Part shown: positions 13,101 through 21,041 of the stretch, in pieces | Layout: every line of letters starts with the position of its first letter | Position numbering within the stretch: position 1 is the stretch's first letter | Assembly (NCBI RefSeq): GCF_001540865.1 | Contig: NC_033637.1 | Location: 5,787,737-5,851,736 of the forward strand | Reading direction: 5' to 3' | From: Ananas comosus | Taxonomy: Eukaryota; Streptophyta; Magnoliopsida; Poales; Bromeliaceae | Length of the DNA stretch: 64,000 nucleotides | Translations under genes and position numbers: made by a program | Notes under the pieces: generated by a model | Told to the model about the DNA's origin: nothing | What the model saw: the letters and a program-made list of their open reading frames with translations, nothing else | The model's database searches: none

Positions 13101-16100
13101 GCGTAATTGACAAGATTCAAAAGCGAATATATGGTTGGCATGCTAAATTACTTGCGAAAAAAGGAAGATTCACATTAGTCAACTCGGTTCTATCCTACCT
13201 GTTGCTTTATTTCTTCTCTATATACATGGCACCGAAGTGGCTAGTTAATTACATTGAGGCATTACGTAGGAACTTTTTTTGGAAGGGGTGTACGGAGTGT
13301 AAAGGTGGAGCCTGCATGGCAGCTTGGCAAAACGTGTGCAGGGACTAAAAGGAACGTGGACTTGGGGTTAAGGATTTAGCCTCAATGAATGCCACCCTCT
13401 TTTCAAAATGGTGGTGGCGTCTATACACACAATGGGACTTGCAATGGAATAAACGACTGCAAGCTTTATATTATAATAGGAGGAAGCCTCTGAACGAAGA
13501 AAAGACATTCATACTAGCCTCACATTGGTGGAAAAGTGTGCTTAAGACAAAGGAAATCTTCAAATCCGGCTCGTGCTTCGCCCTAGGTGACGGTCATCTC
13601 ATTGACTTTTGGTCTAACCGATGGTGTGATGAGGGCTTACTGAGGTCCTTTTTGTCGGATATTTATAGCAAGGCAATATGAAAGAAGGCCTTACTCAAGG
13701 AGTGCTCTTGCTCTAATGGATGGAGATGGAGAATGGAGATGAAGAAAGATCTTGAGAGGAGCTGGGTCAAGATTACAATGTATTGGTCAAAGGATAAGGG
13801 AGTTCAAGGAAATGCTTGGTAACTTTTAAGTAACAAACAAGCTTGATAAAATCTATTGGAGATGGAACGCGGGATATAGATTCACAATAAAATCGATTTA
13901 TTTGATGATCAGGGAAGGGGGAGTACGTGATGTCCTATTGCGACATGTCTGGACACTTAAAATACCATTAAAAGTGAAGATTTTCATTTAGCAATCCATT
14001 AAGAAAAGAATTTTCGTTGCTGATAATCTATTCAAAAGAGGACAGTCGGGAGACCGTAATTGTGTCTTACAAGGATTTAAGTGCCGTGGCACGAGGTCGT
14101 GCCGGAAACTTGCCGGCACGGTATGGCACGGTGCGTACCGAGCCGTGCCGATATGTGCCGGTAAAAAAAAAATTTTGTGTGCCAACACATAATAGCATGA
14201 AATATTTATTTTCTTTAGCAACAAAATATTCTAACTATTTATTATGTCTTTTTATCACATCTTTTGAACTTTATCGAAGAAATTACATACTAATTTAAAG
14301 AATAGAGGGTTTTGAGCTGTGTCATCGGCACGGGATCTGTATCGTGCCGGTATCTTGTTGGCACTGTACGGCACGGTGGATACGGCCTGTGCCGACGGGC
14401 ACTTAAAACCTTCGTATCTTGTGTGGAGTTGCTATAGAAACAATGGACCACCTACTTGTGGAATATGTCTATAGTAGGTTCTTGCTATGCAAGACCCGTT
14501 AGGGCATTCCTATATAGGTGTTGGTTAAAGACGTTAGAGTTTCCTTAGAACACCTAATAGGGGATGGTAATTCGAAGGATAGAGAAAAGTACCTAGCCAG
14601 CTTAGTGGCACGTTGGTGGATGATTTGGCAGGTGCGAAGTAATGTGATTTTTAGAAACCAATCTACTAATCCTCTATTAGTGGTAAGACAAATCAGGGAG
14701 TTGAGGAGAGAGTGGATTGAGTTTTGTACCACTAGCTGAAGCTCTCTGAGTATTAAAGACTCCTTTTTCTTCATTTCTCGCTCTTCTTTTTATGTTTGGC
14801 CTTTTACCTCTTTCTCTTTTTGAACTTTTTGTCTATCGCCTGAGGCCCCATTGCCTTACTTTTTGTAGCCATGTTCATTTTTGAAATAAATGAAGTAAGT
14901 AGCGTGCTACCTCTCTCTCTAACAAAGAAAACAAAAAATAAAAAATAATGCATTGTGCTATTGTCAGGCATTGAGAAATATCGCATAATGATATCTAACA
15001 AGTTTCTGAACCTTGAATTCAAACTAGCTTATATAACACTATAAAGGAATGTACACCAAGTACACAATCTATATACTTCGCAGTTCCTATGCTACGTGGC
15101 ATTTGGAGGGGGGCAGTGGGGGTGGGGCCTAGTCTTTTTCTTTAGCTTAATTTTCCTCTCTCCACTGATTTGGACAAAAGGGGTAGGATTGGGCCTTTTT
15201 TTTTTAATCCAATCAAATTCCTCTCTCTCTCATTATAAAACTTTAAAATATGTAATTTTTTACACAGCTTTTTAAATAGTTTAGATTGCATATTGATCAC
15301 TTAAATATAAGATTGTACAATAAAAAATAAGAGAGAGATTGATGGAGTTTAAGTTAATTACTTATTTTAATAAATTTAGTTGCGAGAATTGCATGAAGTA
15401 TACTAACTAAACCTGTAAAGATAAATGACGCATTCAAATTTTTAAGTCAAAGTATCATTGATTGACTCAAATCTATCATATTGGAAGGTTGGATAGTAAA
15501 AACAAAATTTTGAAAGATTAGATAGCTGATTCAAAATGATCCATAGTTCAGGAAAGTTCTATGCGTTTTTACTTTGATTTTAATATCAAACTTCAATTCC
15601 ATATTTATAGTCTGATAAGCTATCAACTTCACTTTCAAAATCTTCTTGAATATCCAAAATATGATTGGAAAAATATCCAAAATATGATTGGTTAACTTTT
15701 AATTTTAACAATTAGGCATTCTAAAATTTATTAGATAGTTTAACAGGTTCATTTCTCGAATGAAATTACTAATTGAACAAAACTGATCGATACTCAACTC
15801 TGTCTTTGTTTGGAATAAAAATAAAGCATTAAAAAGGTAAATTACTCATTTGGTCCTCAAACTATAAGACGCATGACACTTTAGTTCTCGAACTTTAATA
15901 TGTTATGGCTCAATCTACGGGGCATGTGATACTTTAGTCCTCAAACTTTAATTAGTTACAATTTCTGGCTCAAACTATGAGATATGATATTTTAGTTCTC
16001 AACTTTTACTGCTGCTATAAATATAATTTATTATTCTTGTGGTTTTGCCTTTATTTTTTTATCTTCGTATACTTTTATTCTTATGCTTTTACTATAGCAT

Positions 16101-17967
16101 CAATTGCGTCTTCTTAAGTTTCTTCTATTTTTATTCTTTTTTATTCTTTGATTTTTTATTTTATTTTATTTTTTTTTTTGTGTTGTTTCTTCCTTCTTTA
16201 GTTCTATTTATTTATTTATTTCTGTGGTTGCAGGTGCCTTCACTAGTTTTATTTTCAAATGTTAACATTTAATTGGTCATACTTTATGATGTATTTTCTC
16301 ATCAAGGGGCCACTGTTTTGCTGCTTTTAGTACAGTAGTACATAATACCTTATATGAATTAGTCTGGAAAGTCATTAACACCTTGGTTCTTAAAAGTTCA
16401 TGATGCCAAGTCGCCAACTGAACATAACAAGAAATTCTCTGCTATAAATAATTTGTAATTAATTTCTCTTTCCTGGTTTAAGAAACTGCTTTAACATTTA
16501 GTCTTATGAAGAATTTCAGGTGCATTGACATATTTACGCCTGAAGAACAGAAAATTTTAATCAAATACCGAAAAGAGAATTTCGCAGAGAAGGAACTTGT
16601 TTACAGAGAACGGAGGCTTATTGGGAAGTGCCCGTTAACTCCAGAAGAGGTAAACTCTTTAGCAATGTTCCGTTTGTGGTTCTCTCTATGATCAGAATAT
16701 AAATATTACGGGACATGCCACCTCCAAAATCCAATTCTTGTTTTAGTTATTGAATGATTAAATTCAGCATTTTCACTTACCAACTGCATTGAGACTATTT
16801 TCCTTATTTCTAATATTTTTCTAAGACTAGCAATGTATACATCCTAGTACGATCGATGCTTATGAATTAGCAATATACTCTTATATTTGTGCTGAGCCAT
16901 ATGATTTTACTTGTAACAATTTAATTTTTGCATGCTGCCTTATAGTGCAATTTTCTACTTCGACTGTTCTTTTTTTTGACGGTATAGCTATTTGCTAGTT
17001 CTTACAAACAAAGAAGTGTTAAGAAAAGAGCGCCAGAACAAGTACAAAAACTAAATATGTAGTCCCAAAAACTGCTCTGCATGTTTGTATTTGGTGCATA
17101 CAGAGCAACTTAAGAGGATCTGTAGAATTCAGTGTGTAGAGGGTGACATCGCATCTGCCATGAACTCTTCCTGATCTTGAAAAATCTGCTAGTAATATAA
17201 CTTTTCGAGTTATCTTTATCATTATGACTCAAAATTGTACTATGGCATACATTGTATATCATATAAAAATCACAAATTTAGATCACTAAATATCAAACTA
17301 ATTCCACTTGTTGATACTCTCTCGTTGATCGTAACAGGTGGGTCTCATTTTGCGTTCTATGGGATTCAACATCTCAACCCGCATCTACCTTGCTGCTGGT
17401 GAGCTTTTCGGTGGGGACCGCTTCATGAAACCATTCAGGGCAATGTTCCCGCACCTTGAGAGCCACAGTTCAGTGGGTCCCGGGAAGCTCGAAGAGAACA
17501 CTCGCGGGTTAGTTGGTTCCGCTGTTGATTACATGGTTTGTCTCCTATCAGACATCTTCATGCCAACATATGACGGCCCGAGCAACTTTGCCAATAACCT
17601 AATGGGTCACCGCCTCTACTATGGATTTCGCACCACGATCCAGCCCAACAGAAAAGCCCTAGCTCCTATATTCATGGATCGGGAGGAAGGCCGGGCGGAG
17701 GGCTTTGAGGAGCGTGTCCGGCGGGTCATGTTCGGATCCAAATTTGGTGGGCCTCACAAACGTGCCCGGCCTGAGTCATTTTATACAAACTCGTGGCCTG
17801 AGTGCTTCTGCCAGGTGGTGCCGGAGAATCCTGCAGATAAGTGTCCACCAGACAATGTTTTGGAAGTGCTGGAGAGTCAAATGCAGGGCGAAGAGAGCGA
17901 TGAATCAGAAGAAGCGAAGGCTACTCCGACAGACATCATAGGCTTAACCGAAGAGACTTTGATTTAG
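4071..17967 (+). CDS. O-fucosyltransferase family protein (plant GT65/GT106-like, type II Golgi membrane protein)
   Basis: The coding exons are 4071-4078, 4194-4410, 5986-6067, 6157-6227, 7158-7246, 8373-8496, 8867-9150, 16520-16649 and 17338-17967. All junctions are GT-AG and keep frame, giving 544 aa. The protein has a short Gly-rich cytosolic head and a single membrane anchor at about residues 47-67 (LSMALLVLVICILAIFSSIG). The lumenal O-FucT domain follows: RCNGGLNQQRSA near the donor-binding start, then ICNAVVAARIMNATLVLPEL, SFWHDESGFPGIYDVKHF, HLRFEMDMLAFAG, and GLILRSMGFNISTRIYLAAG with GELFGG. These are hallmarks of plant O-fucosyltransferase proteins that use GDP-fucose in the Golgi. 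The acceptor substrate is unknown. The start is ATG 4071, whose 8-nt exon splices in frame; ATG 4264 is the alternative. The tail is acidic (ESDESEEAKA). Confidence 0.93.
4079..4193 (+). other. 115-nt intron after an 8-nt first coding exon (start-codon decision)
   Basis: ATGAGGAG ends at a gtatac donor, and the intron closes with a T-rich tract and ttttgcag. Joining the two gives M-R-R followed by G-G-D-V-L-G, in frame with the downstream ATG at 4264. This is why 4071 is preferred as the start. If the intron is retained, the 4071 ATG reads into a stop within eight codons. Translation would then have to begin elsewhere, most simply at 4264, or at 4105 in the same frame as the retained intron. 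Confidence 0.6.
4229..4256 (+). repeat. (GGC)n tract encoding poly-glycine
   Basis: A run of GGC triplets lies within the second coding exon and encodes about nine glycines just before the in-frame Met at 4264. In the +1 frame the same tract reads poly-Ala after an ATG at 4202. Such tracts vary in length between alleles; here the length is compatible with the open frame. Confidence 0.8.
4718..4778. repeat. (TA)n microsatellite with a 17-N assembly gap
   Basis: A TA dinucleotide array runs into the N run at 4746-4762 and resumes briefly before a T tract. It lies in the second intron of the fucosyltransferase gene. The N run probably marks unresolved repeat length rather than missing unique sequence. 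Confidence 0.85.
5117..5459. mobile_element. hAT-type MITE, copy 1 (343 bp)
   Basis: The element begins CAAGGTTTTAAGTG and ends with the complement of CAAGGATTTAAGTG. It is flanked on both sides by the 8-bp duplication catggaac (5109-5116 and 5460-5467). The terminal CAAGG fits the YARNG consensus of hAT elements, and 8 bp is the hAT target-site length. The GC-rich subterminal blocks carry repeated 'ggcacgg'/'gtgccg' words; the centre is AT-rich. It has no coding capacity, so it is non-autonomous. It is intronic, and the same family is present in opposite orientation at 14070-14413. The uninterrupted TSD implies a fairly recent insertion. Confidence 0.88.
7393..7788. repeat. Tangled direct and inverted 97/96-bp duplications beside a single N
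   Basis: Within the intron between 7246 and 8373, the 97-bp unit at 7393-7489 is repeated exactly at 7581-7677 in direct orientation. The segment 7491-7586 is the exact reverse complement of 7693-7788. The first direct copy stops at the N at 7490, where the inverted segment starts. Perfect identity combined with an ambiguous base at the join is typical of an assembly or template-switch artefact, though a recent rearrangement is possible. No coding exon is affected. Confidence 0.85.
7773..8057. mobile_element. Short terminal-inverted-repeat element (MITE-like, about 285 bp)
   Basis: The left end reads ACCCTAGATTGGATAGGATA and the right end is the complement of ACCCTGGATTGGATTGGATA. The symmetry extends inward to 'tatttggggt' on both sides (about 45 bp, imperfect). 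The interior is non-coding. The right flank continues 'accaaatagggcc', reminiscent of the GGCC..TTTGGT ends of plant PIF/Harbinger-type MITEs, but the left flank has been rearranged, so the TSD cannot be read. It is intronic. Confidence 0.6.
9151..11136. other. 5' part of the large intron: AT-rich DNA with an LTR-like remnant
   Basis: No exon was recognised. At about 9990-10711 the minus strand resembles a Copia-type LTR. It would begin TGTTGGAG at 10711 and carries TATAAATATGAG (complement of about 10416-10427), followed downstream by a leader-like segment. No matching TSD was found, so this is a remnant at best. The rest of the stretch is unremarkable intronic sequence. Confidence 0.35.
11818..12126 (+). 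pseudogene. LINE ORF1 fragment with zinc knuckles
   Basis: Translation across frames gives CARCLDRDHKVADG, a CX2CX4HX4 knuckle whose last cysteine is replaced by glycine. After a frame change comes the intact knuckle CLWCFKTGHRVVNC (12019-12060). Paired knuckles of this spacing are typical of the nucleic-acid-binding ORF1 of plant L1-like elements. The upstream part (DUF4283-like) is not recognisable, and the frame is broken at 12004. Not expected to be functional. Confidence 0.75.
12590..13681 (+). pseudogene. LINE ORF2 remnant (RT thumb/connection to zf-RVT)
   Basis: Three open pieces are collinear with plant LINE ORF2. The piece near 12696-12890 contains NFFHAMANSRR, the region before the RT core. 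The piece at 12938-13348 begins LKINKEKMKLF and includes the conserved phrases KLPTKYLGL, GWHAKLLAKKGR and NFFWKG. The piece at 13385-13681 contains WWWRLY, FALGDGHLIDFW and NRWCDEG. The catalytic palm is absent between 12890 and 12930, which implies an internal deletion. Stops separate the pieces. Confidence 0.8.
14070..14413. mobile_element. hAT-type MITE, copy 2 (344 bp), nested in the LINE
   Basis: This is the reverse-complement sister of the element at 5117-5459. It starts CAAGGATTTAAGTGCCG and ends with CACTTAAAACCTTC, so the last base of the terminal repeat is mutated. The flanks gtgtctta (14062-14069) and gtatcttg (14414-14421) match at 6 of 8 positions, an aged 8-bp TSD. It interrupts the zf-RVT part of the LINE just after the phrase GDRNCVL, so it inserted after the LINE did. 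It has no coding capacity. Confidence 0.85.
14414..14740 (+). pseudogene. 3' end of the LINE ORF2, downstream of the nested MITE
   Basis: Reading resumes with ETMDHLLVEC, the usual histidine/cysteine part of the zf-RVT domain, after the MITE. After one stop it continues as WWMIWQVRSNVIFRNQ, the W-x-x-W-x-x-RN-x-x-F phrase common near the end of LINE ORF2. It closes with EWIEFCTTS. The short 3' UTR and A-rich tail follow up to 14943. Confidence 0.7.
14962..16519. other. 3' part of the large intron, no gene seen
   Basis: AT-rich intronic sequence. Around 15846-16010 there are three diverged repeats of a phrase built on 'ggtcctcaaactataagac' / 'tagttctcgaacttta', a low-copy tandem array of unknown origin. 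A T-rich tract at 16120-16200 follows. The acceptor for the next exon is at 16519. Confidence 0.5.
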
Positions 17968-19821
17968 AGCAAACAATTTGTCAGATAAAAGACTGACTTG
18001 CAATTCTGTTCAATACAGCCTTAGAGAGGACCAAAAGTAGTAATCATTGTTAGATTAGATCGGCGTGGATCGCCATCATACCGTCGGAGTGATGCGAATT
18101 TTGGAACCACGCTTCTCGGATGCTGATGATGATGATGAAGAGTTATAGGTGAAATTAATACCAAAGCATCTGTGTGAACAAAAGGTAAATTATTGTGCCA
18201 TAATTCTGTTTTTAGTGGTTGATCAAAAACATGGCATTGTTTCTTCAAGATATTGATATTGGACTTAGAGGGATATTTTACGTCTAATGTTAGACAATTT
18301 TAGTGCAAATTATGCGATCTAATTTGTTGGGCTTCATTAGTTTGTAATAGCGCTTGCTTCTCCTATCAAATTCTACTTTTATCTTTTCCTTTAAAGAACA
18401 ATTTGATCTGTGCTTTAGACTCACTTTTCACAGTGACTTATTAAGTAACAATTATCAGGTTTCGGAAAAATACTAACCTCATCTCATGTGATCTGAAGCT
18501 GGTTCGGCAAGCTATTAATCAAGAAGATTCCAAACAAAAGCTTATTAGAAATTTTTTTCATTGAAGGAGATATCTTTTGGTAAGCTAACCAAAAATAACT
18601 GCAATTAATCTACCGGCCTTTTTAATCGCAGGTAAGTTTTATTTACAACATTGCAAAAAAACTATACAAGATATTGGTCTCTAATTTACAGTTGATGGGT
18701 TGGATTTTATTAACAGAAACGCTACTTGTGCACTCGAAAGCAAGGTGAAACTATAAAATCCAAATGATCCAATGGCTTTTTTTTTTTTTTCACACTAGTC
18801 TTATCACACCTTTATTTTTTAGTCTTAAAAGTCTAAATGTGTTGTCAAGTTCAAAAGGAACGTATCTATGCATCCAAAAATAAATGGAAATTTTTTGTCC
18901 TCTTTATTCAATTGCTCGATATGTCGTGTTAACCTTATCACATCTTTATTTCAACAATGCTATCTGTATACCCATAAATGAGAGTGTAAATTTTACATAT
19001 TTTTATTTAAGAGCTAAATATTTCTTTCTATATTGTCAACTGTTTTTTATCTAATACGAAAAGTTTAAACAAAAATTATAAATTTTTGAATTATAGGTGT
19101 AAGATGTATACTGATTTACGACTGGCCTTTCTCAAAGTTCAAATTATGATAAAGATAACTAATCGAACGTATATAAAGGGTGTGTATGGTTTGCCCCCAT
19201 TTCACTGAGGAATTAGAATCGGAATGGACAAATTTGTTTGTAGGTGTTTAATATGCGGGAGTCTCATTTCGATTCTAATTTTTTTTACTTTAATTTTTAA
19301 TTAAAATTAAAATTAAAATTTAGATTTTACATTTTTAATTCAAGATTTTGGTTTAGAAATTCAATTAAAATAAAAATTCAATCAAGCATTTTGATTTTGA
19401 TCTGTAAATTTTAAATTTAAATTTAATTGTGAGTTTGAATTTGAATCACATCAGAAATTAGTTTTATATTTTGAATTGTCCACTCAATTTTGAATTGTCC
19501 ACTCAATTTTGGCTTATCATTTCATTATTTCGATGTAAATTTTTTAATACTTAACGTTTAGTTTGAATTTAAATTATAATTATGTTTTGAGGTGCAAACT
19601 CAATTTTATATTTTTGTGTTTCAAAATTTTTTAAATATTAAAAGTATGAATCAACCATACCGATTCTGATTTTTATTCAGAACCAAATATATTGGAGGTT
19701 TTATCATTTTATTTTTAATTTCTGTCCATTCCTATTCCCATTTCGATTCGGCTTTTTATTTGGAGTTAACAAATGAGTGTTTACAACTAAATTAAGTACG
19801 TAATCTCTTGATTAATGCAGC
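17968..19821. other. Intergenic 3' flank with a possible TIR element
   Basis: This is the 3' UTR and downstream region of the fucosyltransferase gene, AT-rich throughout. Between about 19180 and 19760 there is weak terminal symmetry ('gaatcggaatggacaaa' against the complement of 'ggaataggaatggacagaa') around an AT-rich core with repeated 'aaattaaaatt' words. An old MITE-like element is plausible, but no TSD could be read. No coding region was seen. Confidence 0.4.
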
Positions 19822-19894
19822 GCCGTCTTAGCTCAGCTGGTAGAGCGCATGGCTTTTAACCATGTGGTCGTGGGTTCGATTCCCACAGACGGCG
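19822..19894 (+). tRNA. tRNA-Lys (anticodon UUU), nuclear type
   Basis: A 73-nt cloverleaf folds by eye with perfect arms. The acceptor stem is GCCGTCT/AGACGGC with discriminator G. The D arm is GCTC/GAGC. The anticodon stem is CATGG/CCATG with loop CTTTTAA, so the anticodon TTT is at 19855-19857. The T arm is GTGGG-TTCGATT-CCCAC. Internal A box (TAGCTCAGCTGG) and B box (GGTTCGATTCC) promoters are intact. There is no intron and no encoded CCA, and a tctttt run at 19902-19907 can end Pol III transcription. The sequence differs from the plastid trnK-UUU type and matches the cytosolic lysine tRNA pattern. Confidence 0.96.
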
Positions 19895-20345
19895 TCTTAT
19901 CTTTTATTATTCTAATCTTATAAATTTTCCATTTTTTACAAATTTATCGCATATTTATTCTAGTATCTGGAGCACGGAATATATAGAATAGATCAAGAAA
20001 AGAAATATTTGAACTATGATTCATACCTACTATTTATTCAGACCTCGCAACCGGACTCAAAAAAAATTCAAATAGGTATTTCCTAAATCAAACGAATTTT
20101 ATTCCTTCAGATTTATTTTGACCGAAGGATAACTCTTTCTCTAGATTTTGTTGAGTCATTACATCCATTCATTCAATAAGTGATCATCAAAGGTTCTCAC
20201 TCAGAGAACCTTTGAGTTTAGCTTGAGGCTAAATCATCGTGGTTCTAGTATGAATCTGAGGTTTCAATTGATTCATAGGGTCTCAACAAGAGAATTCCTA
20301 TCAATAGTAAAACAAGAGTAAATCCGCAGTACGCACAATTTGTCT
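19895..20345. other. Probable plastid-derived DNA (NUPT)
   Basis: This stretch has balanced composition, unlike its AT-rich neighbours, and reads like a plastid intergenic spacer. On the minus strand there is a strong short hairpin (aaaggttctc-actca-gagaaccttt, 20189-20213) of the kind that ends plastid transcripts. Phrases such as 'gagtccggttgcgaggtctg' (complement) also look plastid-like to me from memory. Which plastid spacer it corresponds to could not be settled. It abuts the tRNA gene with no gap. Confidence 0.5.
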
Positions 20346-20649
20346 CCTAAATTATGTTATTCTACTAATACCCATTCAACCCTAATATATTACTATTATT
20401 TTAATTTTATAAATTTTTGACCATAAGATATCACTATTATTTTAATTTTATAAATTTTCATATTGTTATAATGTAGAAAATGGTAAATGATTCATCGTCT
20501 TTCTCTTAAGTATCGATTGGTTCGGGAATAAGCAAAAAGTGGCTGCGTTTGAATAAAAATTGGGTTATTCCTGGAAATAAAAAAAATAACGTTTGGTTAA
20601 GTAAGATGGAATAAGAAAGATAGTGAATTTTTATAAACAAAAAATAATC

Positions 20650-20990
20650 ATATTATTCTCTTATTATATTTAAATTTAAATTTTTAAATTTATAGTTTTA
20701 AATTTAAAATTTTAATTTTAAAATTTTAAAATTTGAAATTTAAAATCTCAAATTTTAAATTCAAAATTTTAAATTTTAAATTTCAAACTTTAAATTTAAG
20801 ATCAAATTTAAATTTGAAAAATATAAAATTTCAAAATTAAAATATCAAAATTTATAATTTATAATTTATAATTTATAATTATAAAATTTAATTTTGAGAT
20901 TATAAATTATAAATTTTAAAATTATAAATTTATAATTTTAAAATTTTTAAAATAAGAATAGGCGTGGGAGCAATTAATAAAAATAATTTA
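20650..20990. repeat. Low-complexity A/T permutation tract
   Basis: About 340 bp consist almost wholly of permutations of aaatt/ttaaa words, with many overlapping short palindromes. It is the core of the left half of the TIR element and has no coding content. Confidence 0.75.
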
Positions 20991-21041
20991 TTATAATAAA
21001 TTTATAAATTTTTTTTAAAATTTTACTTAAATTTCAATTTA

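Larger units (their letters stand above)
11155..14943 (+). mobile_element. Degenerate L1-type LINE, internally deleted
   Basis: An 18-bp target-site duplication (aataatgcattgtgctat) is readable at 11137-11154 and 14944-14961, directly after an A-rich 3' tail. From 5' to 3' it holds a leader, an ORF1 piece with two CCHC-type knuckles (11962-12060), ORF2 fragments including an R..W..EGD..T.FFH-like phrase near 12740, the segment after the RT catalytic core (INKEKMKLFYTG onward, 12938-13348), and zf-RVT remnants (13385-14730). The endonuclease and the RT palm with YADD are missing. Many stops and frameshifts interrupt it. It lies in sense orientation inside the fucosyltransferase intron and hosts a MITE at 14070-14413. 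Confidence 0.88.

Noticed and set aside
16039..16272. Hydrophobic 77-codon frame suggesting a membrane protein
   Set aside because: It is a T-rich low-complexity intron stretch; the Phe/Leu content follows from base composition.
19822..19894. Plastid origin of the tRNA-Lys gene itself
   Set aside because: Plastid trnK-UUU has a different sequence and a long matK-containing intron; this one is uninterrupted and of cytosolic type.
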